Assembly: GCA_001618615.1 (NCBI GenBank)
Contig: LKHB01000184.1
Coordinates: 1-47,364 of the forward strand
Reading direction: 5' to 3'
From: Fermentibacter danicus
GTDB lineage: Bacteria; Fermentibacterota; Fermentibacteria; Fermentibacterales; Fermentibacteraceae
Length of the DNA stretch: 47,364 nt
Each line of letters starts with the position of its first letter. Position 1 is the stretch's first letter. The notes under the pieces are model-generated. The model did no database searches and was not told where the DNA came from. It saw nothing but the letters and a program-made list of their open reading frames with translations. Shown piece by piece: positions 8,962-15,447 of this stretch. A program made the position numbers and the translations under genes.

Positions 8962-9199
8962 TCGGGCGGATCGCCTCCAGCCGCCCGGTCGGCAGCGCGG
9001 CTGCCGCCTTCAGCATGGGGCCGTCCATCTCCCGGGAACCTTCAAGGACATCAGGCGCAACGGTTCCGAGGGCCCGTGCGCGTCCCCGGGGGTTCAGCCT
9101 GCTTGCTTTCCCGATGGGGCTGTTCAAGATTCCCTCTGTGGCGGTCCGCGGACCGGCGTCCGGGAGGTCCGGCCCCGGGCCTGCGGACATGGGGAGGAC

Positions 9200-9862
9200 A
9201 TGTCCGTTTACCTTTTCGCGGCGTTGCTGGTGCTCTCCGCATGCGGAGCGGATTCCAGCCGGGCTGTGCCGCTCCCCGGGATGCCGGAGGAGCTTCCGCC
9301 CGGAGGGGAGACGCTGGGCGGGCTCCTGAGCGGCAGGGAATCCGTCCGGCTGTTCGGGAGCGGGTCCGTCACGCTCGAAGAGGCCGCATCCCTGCTCTGG
9401 GCCGCAAATGGAACCGTTCCCGGCGGCAGACGCACGGTCCCCTCGGCCGGAGCGCTCTATCCTCTCGAAGTGTACCTCGTTGCAGGCTCTGTGGAGGGAA
9501 TCGAACCGGCCCTGTACCGGTATCTGCCGCTGGAAGACGCGCTGGAGCCTCTGGCCCCGGGGGATTGTCGGAACGCTCTCGCGGAGGCCTGCCTCGGGCA
9601 GCCCTGGGTCGCCGCCGCGCCCGCCGCGCTGGTGATCTGCGCGCGCCCCGGAGTGACCGGGTCCCGCTACGGAAGCAGGAGCGGGCGCTATGTGGCGATG
9701 GAGGCCGGTCACTCGTCGCAGAACGTGTATCTGATGTGCGAGGCTCTGGGCCTCGGAACCGTCGCGGTAGGAGCCTTCGACGACTCCCGGGTTGCGGAGG
9801 TTCTCGGGCTGGACGGGGAAACTGAGGCTCTCTACGTGATGCCCGTCGGCCGGGCTCCCTGA
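9200..9862 (+). CDS. SagB-type nitroreductase-like flavoprotein with lipoprotein signal
   Basis: 220 residues. The N-terminus (MSVYLFAALLVLSACGAD) is a lipoprotein signal with lipobox LSAC, so the protein should be anchored to a membrane outside the cytoplasm. The mature part matches SagB/ThcOx-type nitroreductases: SVRLFGSGSVTLEEAASLLWAA, then RTVPSAGALYPLEVYLVAG, where FMN-binding residues lie, and EAGHSSQNVYLMCEALGLGTV. Cytoplasmic SagB enzymes oxidise azolines to azoles in thiazole/oxazole-modified peptides, but many family members are stand-alone oxidoreductases. No YcaO cyclodehydratase or precursor peptide is nearby, so a RiPP role is not supported. GGAGG precedes the ATG closely. Confidence 0.85.
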   Translation: MSVYLFAALLVLSACGADSSRAVPLPGMPEELPPGGETLGGLLSGRESVRLFGSGSVTLEEAASLLWAANGTVPGGRRTVPSAGALYPLEVYLVAGSVEGIEPALYRYLPLEDALEPLAPGDCRNALAEACLGQPWVAAAPAALVICARPGVTGSRYGSRSGRYVAMEAGHSSQNVYLMCEALGLGTVAVGAFDDSRVAEVLGLDGETEALYVMPVGRAP

Positions 9863-9916
9863 CGGCTGAAGATTCTCCGGAGCCTGCATGCACAGATACG
9901 GAGGAGGGAACGCCTG

Positions 9917-10249
9917 ATGAGGAAGTCCGTCCTGATGGCCGCCGTGTCCTGTCTTTCGGCGACGGCCGGTTCCGTCTTCGTCGAGGATTACGAGTTCAGA
10001 GCCGATCTTTCGGTGTTCGTGGTGGACTACGAGTATCAGGCCGATCTCTGCGTCTTCGTGTGCGATTACGACTATCAGGCTGACGGCAGCGACTCCGTTT
10101 GGTTCTTCGAGGATTACGGCTACCGGGCGGACGTGTCCGTCTTCTTCGTCGACCATGAATGCCAGGCCGATCTGAAAGTCTGCTTCGTCGACCATGAATA
10201 CATGTCGGGATGGCGGGGAGGACATTACTGGCAGGGCAGGCTGCACTGA
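9917..10249 (+). CDS. DUF6150-like repeat protein, exported
   Basis: 110 residues: a signal peptide (MRKSVLMAAVSCLSATAG) followed by about six imperfect 12-14-residue repeats of the form V-F-V-V-D-Y-E-Y-Q-A-D (for example VFVVDYEYQADL at 32-43). The family is known from many bacteria but has no assigned function; the alternating pattern predicts stacked short beta strands. It lies 54 bp after the SagB-like gene and 34 bp before a lipoprotein gene, so the three may form one envelope-protein operon. Confidence 0.8.
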   Translation: MRKSVLMAAVSCLSATAGSVFVEDYEFRADLSVFVVDYEYQADLCVFVCDYDYQADGSDSVWFFEDYGYRADVSVFFVDHECQADLKVCFVDHEYMSGWRGGHYWQGRLH

Positions 10250-10283
10250 CGTCACGGCATCCGCCGGGGGAGGGAGGCGACCG

Positions 10284-11210
10284 GTGAGACGGCTGACCGC
10301 CTTTTCTCTGTTTCTACTGATTCCAGCGAGTTCGTGCATTTTCGAGCCCGTGGAAGGTCCGGACTACCCCTCGGTCTACAAGGACTCCTTCTACGCCGAC
10401 TCCCTCGGGAGCCCGGCGTCATGCTCCTTTTCCCAGGATGGATACTGGTGGGCGTGCGCATGCGAGGGCGGTCTGATCCTCGCCTCCGTATCGGGAGGTG
10501 AGACCGTTCGGGAAACCCGGTCCCCACTGACGGACGTGGCCTTCATGCCGGGGTCGGGCACGGCCGTCGCCGCGGCGGGGGATTCCCTGTTCGCGGCCGG
10601 TGAAGGCTGTCCGGACACATGGATCGCCGCCGGGGGCGAAATCATGTTCGTCGAACCCTGCGGATCGGACATCATCGCAGTCTGCTCCGACGGCTCGCTG
10701 ATCCGGGTGCTGCCCGACCTCTCGTTCGGGGAGACCGTTCAGACAGGCATGAATCCCGCCCTCTGCGCCCTGGCCTTTCCCGGAGGCGACTGCATCTATC
10801 TGGGCGGTCAGTCCGGGGTCAGCCGGGTCTATCCCTTGACCGGCGCGACTGCGGCGTCGATCGAAACACCCGGTCCCGTGGTCGACCTGTTCGACGCGGG
10901 TGACGGCAATGTCGGCATCGCCGCCGAGGGATCGAACGAGCTGTGGGTGCTGGATCCCTTGGGCCTGTCCATCGTCACTCTGATCACCTTCCCGGACTTC
11001 CCGACGGTAGGCGCCGGCACTCTCGACGGTCGCTTCTACTACGGCGGCTGCCGGACCGCCTCCGGGCTCTTCGTCGTCTCCGTTTCAGGCGAACAGGTGC
11101 TGGCTTCTCCCGGCTACGGCGATCTGGCGGACGTCGCTCTCTCGCCGGACGGCCTCCTTGCACTGGTGGCCTCGCGGTCGGAGTATTCCCTCACTCTTCT
11201 CGGGTTCTGA
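10284..11210 (+). CDS. Lipoprotein with beta-propeller-like repeats
   Basis: About 308 residues. The start GTG has GGGAGG about 7 nt upstream and begins a lipoprotein signal, RRLTAFSLFLLIPASSC, with the acylated cysteine at residue 18. The rest is rich in short blocks ending in patterns such as LTDVAFMPGSGTAVAAAGDS and LADVALSPDGLLALVASRS, as in YVTN/WD40-type propellers. It probably sits in the envelope as a binding or scaffold protein. No catalytic motif is seen and the partner is unknown. An upstream ATG at 10194 would put 30 non-signal residues before the signal, so GTG is preferred. Confidence 0.75.
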   Translation: MRRLTAFSLFLLIPASSCIFEPVEGPDYPSVYKDSFYADSLGSPASCSFSQDGYWWACACEGGLILASVSGGETVRETRSPLTDVAFMPGSGTAVAAAGDSLFAAGEGCPDTWIAAGGEIMFVEPCGSDIIAVCSDGSLIRVLPDLSFGETVQTGMNPALCALAFPGGDCIYLGGQSGVSRVYPLTGATAASIETPGPVVDLFDAGDGNVGIAAEGSNELWVLDPLGLSIVTLITFPDFPTVGAGTLDGRFYYGGCRTASGLFVVSVSGEQVLASPGYGDLADVALSPDGLLALVASRSEYSLTLLGF

Positions 11211-11407
11211 GGGGCCTGGCAGGTTGAGAACATGCAACCCGGGGATGGTGTTCCACCTCTGCTTCTCGAAACAACCGGCCCGGGGCGCTGACTCCGGTGT
11301 CGCAGCCCGGGGGATGCGGGTTCATCGAGGCGCGGGAAGCACGGAGCCACCCCTTCCGTAGTCATGCAAGGCGATTCGGACAGGGTGACCGGGCATATGG
11401 GAGATTC

Positions 11408-12098
11408 ATGATCTGCAGGCTGTGTGGAGGAAGCGACCTGAAGCCGCTTTACACGCAGGGCGCACGGGGTGAATTCGCTTTCTTCAGATGCAGGACCTGC
11501 CGCCTGGTCAGCTACGACCTGTCGGCCGGGCTCGACCAGGAGAAGTATTCGCGGGAACTGCCGGACCCCATGTCGTCGGACGATCCCCGGAACGCCTCAC
11601 AGTCGAGAACCTACTCCTTCATCGCCAGGAGATACGCAAGGCCGGGCCGCCTGCTGGACATCGGGTGCGGTAACGGCAGGCTGCTCCACCTCGCCGCCTC
11701 CGACGGCTGGGAGGTCGAGGGTGTCGAGATGCCCGGGGGAATTGCGGAGAAGACGGCTGCGAGGTTGGGCGTTCCCGTTCACGAAGGCGTGTTCCCCGGA
11801 AGCATGCCGGTGCTGGAAGGGCGTTTCGATCTGGTCGTGCTGCGCCATGTCCTCGAACACATACCGGACCCCCCCGCCGCAATCGAAGCCATCCGGTCAC
11901 TCCTCTCGGAAGGAGGAGAGGCTCTCCTCGAGTTCCCCAACATCGACGGCCTGGACCAGGTAACCAAGAGGATGCTGGAGAGGCTGGGNNTATTCGAGCA
12001 GGCCCTGGCTGGACCCGCTCCTCAGGGTTGCGCCCCTCGGCGGCAAGGCCAGGGCGATCGTCGGACAGGGACCACCGGAGCCTCGGCGCGGGACATGA
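11408..12098 (+). CDS. SAM-dependent methyltransferase with N-terminal zinc ribbon, broken by a gap
   Basis: The N-terminal part (194 residues to the gap) begins MICRLCGGSDLKPLY and has a second CRTC pair, forming a small zinc ribbon found in class I methyltransferases of surface-sugar and antibiotic pathways. The SAM-binding motif I is LLDIGCGNGRLLHLAA (around residue 80), followed by FDLVVLRHVLEHIPDP. After the NN gap, one frame gives 35 residues ending PLLRVAPLGGKARAIVGQG and then a stop; it may be this protein's end, but a different gene cannot be excluded. Substrate unknown. GGGAG lies 4 nt before the ATG. Confidence 0.75.
11989..11990. other. Assembly gap (NN)
   Basis: Two N bases interrupt the methyltransferase gene; continuity across them is not proven. 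Confidence 0.95.
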
Positions 12099-12283
12099 CC
12101 CCGGGATGACAATCCGCGGGTCTCATCCTTCTAGAGATCCGTCCCAGGGTGACAGGGAACGGGCTTTTGAACGTAGATTTCAGGCCCCTGGACATCTCCG
12201 GATCCATGTGCCGGAGCGGCAGGGTTCCCGGCAACGAAACCAAAAATGATATTATTCAGGTCGGACCCGTGAGACGGGGCTCC

Positions 12284-12425
12284 TCCGGTTCCCGGCCCGG
12301 GATCCCCGTGAACCGGAGCCGGACGGAAGGAGTCACTCCTCCTCTCAGAACACGAGTTCGTTCAGGATCGGGCGGGGCTGGTTCTAAAGCTTCGCTGAGG
12401 CGAAGGACCGCAGAACCTCCGGAGG
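12284..12425 (+). promoter_or_regulatory. Structured leader before the oxidoreductase pair
   Basis: The 332 bp between the methyltransferase end and the next gene hold no gene but several RNA-like helices. TCCGGTTC (12284-12291) pairs with GAACCGGA (12310-12317). GGTTCT (12380-12385) pairs with AGAACC (12412-12417) and encloses CTTCGC (12390-12395) paired with GCGAAG (12400-12405) over a TGAG loop. The outer helix ends directly before the GGAGG ribosome site, which itself lies in the palindrome ACCTCCGGAGGT. An AT-rich stretch near 12245-12256 could hold the promoter. The fold does not match a riboswitch class I recognise. Confidence 0.35.
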
Positions 12426-12430
12426 TATCC

Positions 12431-13300
12431 GTGGAACCAAGCAGGATTGTCTCGAAAAAATCCCTGGGCCCCGACGTGACGATGTACCGTATTTCCGCAC
12501 CGGACATGGCCCGGCAGCGGAAGCCCGGCCAGTTCGTGATAGTGAGGATTTCCGAGCAGGGCGAACGGGTTCCGCTGACCATAGCGGACGCAGACCCTGC
12601 CGCCGGGACCGTGACTCTCGTCGTGCAGGCCGTGGGCAAGTCCACACGGCAGATGGCGATGCTCGAAGAGGGTTCCATCCTGCACGACATCGCCGGTCCT
12701 CTGGGCACGCCGACGCGCATCGAGAGGTTCGGAACGGTGATCTGCTGCGGCGGCGGAATAGGCACGGCTCCTATGTATCCCATCGCGCAGGCGCTGCACG
12801 AGGCGGGCAACAGAGTCCTGTCGGTCGTCTGCGCCAGAACCGCCGGGCTGCTGGTGATGGTAGAGGAGATGGAGAAGGTAAGCGACGAGGTTCTCATCAT
12901 GACCGACGACGGCTCCAGGGGCACGAAGGGGCTCGCCACCGACGGGATCAGGATGGTCGCCGGGCGCGAACCCGCCGTTGACCATGCGTTCGCCATAGGC
13001 CCTCCGGTCATGATGAAGTTCGCGAGCGCCGTCACCATGGAGCTAGGCATCCCGACGACGGTCAGCCTGAATCCGATAATGATCGACGGCACCGGGATGT
13101 GCGGATGCTGCCGGGTCACGGTCGGCGGCAGGACTCGGTTCGCATGCGTGGACGGGCCGGATTTCGACGGGCACCAGGTCGATTTCGACGAACTGATCAA
13201 GAGGCTTTCGACATACAGGGACCAGGAGCACGCGGCCATGGAGCATTTCAATGGCGGGTGCAGGCTCACCGGATCGGGGGGACATGGAAGCGAAGGATAG
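12431..13300 (+). CDS. FAD/2Fe-2S reductase subunit, NfnA/SudB/GltA-like
   Basis: 289 residues with the ferredoxin-NADP reductase fold. FAD binding is seen in KPGQFVIVRISEQGERVPLT, nucleotide binding in GTVICCGGGIGTAPMYPIA, and a 2Fe-2S site in DGTGMCGCCRVTVGG with a later FACVDG cysteine, as in dihydroorotate dehydrogenase electron-transfer subunits. It overlaps the next gene by 17 bp. Such pairs are NfnAB (electron-bifurcating NADH-dependent ferredoxin:NADP+ oxidoreductase) or SudAB (sulphide dehydrogenase), both common in anaerobes; sequence alone does not separate them. GTG at 12431 is chosen because GGAGG is 5 nt upstream and homology begins there. Confidence 0.85.
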   Translation: MEPSRIVSKKSLGPDVTMYRISAPDMARQRKPGQFVIVRISEQGERVPLTIADADPAAGTVTLVVQAVGKSTRQMAMLEEGSILHDIAGPLGTPTRIERFGTVICCGGGIGTAPMYPIAQALHEAGNRVLSVVCARTAGLLVMVEEMEKVSDEVLIMTDDGSRGTKGLATDGIRMVAGREPAVDHAFAIGPPVMMKFASAVTMELGIPTTVSLNPIMIDGTGMCGCCRVTVGGRTRFACVDGPDFDGHQVDFDELIKRLSTYRDQEHAAMEHFNGGCRLTGSGGHGSEG

Positions 13301-14762
13301 GCTCGCGATACCTCCCCAGAAGATGCCCGAGCAGGAACCTGCCGAGAGGGTCGGGAACCTGCGCGAAGTACCCCTGGGCTACACCCCGGAGATGGCGGTG
13401 CTCGAGGCGAAGCGTTGCCTGCACTGTAAAAGGGCGGTCTGCATCGAGGGCTGCCCGGTGGGTGTGGACATCCCGGGCTTCCTTGCGGCCGTGGCGAAGG
13501 GCGATTTCGCTTCCGGCATCAGGATCATCAGGCGCAGAAATGTGCTGCCCGCAGTCTGCGGGAGGGTATGCCCCCAGGAGCAGCAGTGCCAGCTCGCCTG
13601 CACCGTCGGCAAGTTCCACCACGATCCCGGAAAGTCCGTGAGCATAGGCAGGATAGAGCGGTTCCTGGCGGACTGGGAGAGGGAGACGGAGGCGGTCGCC
13701 CTTCCCGGGAAGGTTCCTTCCAGCGGCCGGAGTGTCGTCGTAATAGGAAGCGGCCCCGCCGGGCTCACCGTGGCGGGCGACCTGGTCCAGCTCGGTCATT
13801 CAGTCACCGTTCTCGAGGCCCTCCACGAGGCCGGGGGCGTCCTCGTGTACGGCATTCCCGAGTTCAGGCTCCCGAAGGCCATAGTGAGTCGCGAGGTGAA
13901 GTTCCTCGAGGATCTCGGGGTGGAGTTCAGGCTCAACACGATCGCCGGCAGAACCATCCCGCTGGACGAACTGATGCGCGAGTACGACGCCGTGTTCATC
14001 GGGTCCGGCGCCGGACTCCCTAGGTTCCAGGGAATCCCCGGCGAGAACCTTCTGGGGGTCTACTCGGCGAATGAGTATCTGACCAGAGTCAACCTGATGA
14101 GAGCGTTTGATTTTCCGAACTCCGACACCCCGATCCAGAGAGGCGGGACGGTGATCACCGTCGGGGGTGGCAACGTGGCTATGGACTGCGCCAGGACGGC
14201 GCTCAGGATGGGCGCCGAACGCTCGATCGTCGTGTACAGGCGGTCCGAGGTGGAAATGCCGGCCCGCCGCGAGGAGGTCCATCACGCTCGCGAGGAGGGA
14301 GTCGAGTTCCACTTCCTCGAGGATCCGGTGGAGATCACGGGGGGACCCTGGGGCTGGGTTAACGGGGTCAGGCTCGTGCGCATGACCCTCGGCGAGCCGG
14401 ACTCCTCCGGGCGCCGCAGCTCCATACCGGTGGAAGGTTCGGAGTTCGTCCGGGAGGCCGATACGGTGCTGGTGGCGATAGGAAACAGCCCGAATCCCCT
14501 CGTGGCGTCGTCCTTCCCTGAACTCGAGACGACCCGCTGGGGAGGGATAGCCGTGAACGAAGCCACCGGGCAGACTTCCGTCAGAGGGGTCTTCGCCGGG
14601 GGCGACATCGTCCTGGGTGCGGCCACGGTGATTCTCGCAATGGGCCAGGGCCGCATCGCCGCGCGGGCGATGCACGCATATCTCTCCACCGGAAGGTGGG
14701 AGGGCCTGGAAGAGGCGATCGGGGTGGCGGGGACCGAAATCGGAAGCAGGGTGCTTGTGTAG
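13284..14762 (+). CDS. Glutamate-synthase-small-subunit-like NADPH oxidoreductase, NfnB/SudA-like
   Basis: 492 residues. The N-terminal domain has two cysteine groups for 4Fe-4S clusters (CLHCKRAVCIEGCP near residue 46, and CGRVCPQEQQCQLAC near 92). The next segments bind FAD (VVVIGSGPAGLTVAGDL) and NADPH (GTVITVGGGNVAMDCARTA), and the end has GVFAGGDIVLGAATVILAM. This is the GltD/NfnB layout. With the upstream subunit it should form a flavin- and iron-sulphur-containing complex that moves electrons between NAD(P)H and ferredoxin or a sulphur compound. No glutamate synthase large subunit is present, which argues against a GOGAT role. A MITE-like repeat begins just after its stop. Confidence 0.88.
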   Translation: MEAKDRLAIPPQKMPEQEPAERVGNLREVPLGYTPEMAVLEAKRCLHCKRAVCIEGCPVGVDIPGFLAAVAKGDFASGIRIIRRRNVLPAVCGRVCPQEQQCQLACTVGKFHHDPGKSVSIGRIERFLADWERETEAVALPGKVPSSGRSVVVIGSGPAGLTVAGDLVQLGHSVTVLEALHEAGGVLVYGIPEFRLPKAIVSREVKFLEDLGVEFRLNTIAGRTIPLDELMREYDAVFIGSGAGLPRFQGIPGENLLGVYSANEYLTRVNLMRAFDFPNSDTPIQRGGTVITVGGGNVAMDCARTALRMGAERSIVVYRRSEVEMPARREEVHHAREEGVEFHFLEDPVEITGGPWGWVNGVRLVRMTLGEPDSSGRRSSIPVEGSEFVREADTVLVAIGNSPNPLVASSFPELETTRWGGIAVNEATGQTSVRGVFAGGDIVLGAATVILAMGQGRIAARAMHAYLSTGRWEGLEEAIGVAGTEIGSRVLV

Positions 14763-14772
14763 TCCGGTGTCA

Positions 14773-14805
14773 GTCCGGTGTCAGAGGAAAAAACGTCAAA
14801 TACTC
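14773..14805 (+). repeat. Left terminal inverted repeat of the MITE-like element
   Basis: Begins GTCCGGTGTCAGAGG and ends CAAATACTC. One mismatch (14801) to the right end. Confidence 0.8.
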
Positions 14806-14943
14806 AAAGTTTTTGGATTACGCGGCGGAGCATGCCTGCGAAATGAATAGTTTTGTTACTCATAATCTCTTGTTCAACAGTAAGTTGTGTCGTGCGTATC
14901 AACGCAATGATGATGGAGTATGGAGGATAATCAAGAAATAGAT

Positions 14944-14976
14944 GAGTTTTTGACGTTTTTTCCTCTGACACCGGAC
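14944..14976 (-). repeat. Right terminal inverted repeat of the MITE-like element
   Basis: Reverse complement of the left end except one base; ends CTCTGACACCGGAC on the plus strand. Confidence 0.8.
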
Positions 14977-14996
14977 GGCAGAGGAGAGGAGCGAAA

Positions 14997-15266
14997 ATGG
15001 CAAGATCGTACAGGTACAGGTTCAACGGCACGGCAGCGACTCTCGTTCTCAACATGAAGCGCATGGCCGATGCCAACCACGTCGACTTCAACGGGGACGA
15101 CAAGTCGGGCGAGGTCGAGGGGATGGGCGCCAAAGGCTCCTATGAGATCTCCGGCGACGAAGTCACCGTCACCATCCATAGAATCCCATTCATCATCTCC
15201 TGGGGTACGGTGGAGGACCAGCTCGACAGCACGGCGAGAACCTGGGGGGCTTCGAGGATAACCTAG
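14997..15266 (+). CDS. Small conserved protein of unknown function
   Basis: 89 residues, cytoplasmic by sequence (no signal or membrane segment). It reads as an alternating beta-rich domain: VDFNGDDKSGEVEGMG, GSYEISGDEVTVTIHRIPF, and ends with a possible helix. Length and pattern weakly recall the small polyhydroxyalkanoate-granule-region proteins, but this is not firm. GAGGAG lies about 6 nt before the ATG, just right of the MITE-like element. A separate promoter for the ompA-like gene follows, so it is probably monocistronic. Function unknown. Confidence 0.65.
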   Translation: MARSYRYRFNGTAATLVLNMKRMADANHVDFNGDDKSGEVEGMGAKGSYEISGDEVTVTIHRIPFIISWGTVEDQLDSTARTWGASRIT

Positions 15267-15291
15267 ACAAAGCCTTTCTTTGCCATGGCAC

Positions 15292-15320
15292 TTGCAATAA
15301 TCTTGCTGCTGTAGTACAAT
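15292..15320 (+). promoter_or_regulatory. Promoter of the OmpA-family gene
   Basis: TTGCAA (15292-15297), exactly 17 nt, TACAAT (15315-15320): 4/6 and 5/6 matches to sigma-70 consensus. The start is predicted at about 15326-15328. The palindrome TGCCATGGCA (15281-15290) ends two bases before the -35 box and could bind a regulator. Confidence 0.7.
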
Positions 15321-15325
15321 CCCTA

Positions 15326-15401
15326 AATCGGGTCGAACGGGAAACACCGTTGGTGTACCGGTCTATGAATCTGAGGGAGGTTGACTTGGAGCGACCCGAT
15401 T
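15326..15401 (+). promoter_or_regulatory. Structured 5' leader of the OmpA-family mRNA
   Basis: AATCGGGTCG (15326-15335) is perfectly complementary to CGACCCGATT (15392-15401), making a 10-bp stem that begins at the predicted transcription start and closes a 56-nt interior. Inside, AACGG/CCGTT (15336-15340/15347-15351) and ACACC/GGTGT (15344-15348/15352-15356) are mutually exclusive small hairpins. A base-paired 5' end is known to stabilise the E. coli ompA mRNA; the same role is plausible here. The fold ends 37 nt before the AAGGAGG ribosome site. Confidence 0.55.
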
Positions 15402-15447
15402 GGTGATAATAATCTGTGGCGGAATCTTCTCAAAAAAGGAGGGATCA

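Larger units (their letters stand above)
14773..14976. mobile_element. 204-bp MITE-like element with 33-bp terminal inverted repeats
   Basis: The left end (14773-14805) and the right end (14944-14976) are inverted copies matching at 32 of 33 positions. The interior is AT-richer than its neighbours and has only a 32-codon frame (MNSFVTHNLLFN...), with no transposase. The form is that of a non-autonomous element moved in trans. The first 11 bases of the left end are also duplicated just outside it (14762-14772), which may be an insertion or slippage scar. It lies between nfnB-like and the following small gene, without breaking either. Confidence 0.75.

Noticed and set aside
9200..10249. RiPP (thiazole/oxazole peptide) gene cluster around the SagB-like protein
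   Set aside because: No YcaO, SagC/SagD or precursor peptide is present, and the protein is a lipoprotein.
8945..10339. 464-codon minus-strand frame opposite the SagB-like and DUF6150 genes
   Set aside because: It has no family resemblance and is antisense to two genes with clear signals and motifs; high GC alone explains the open frame.
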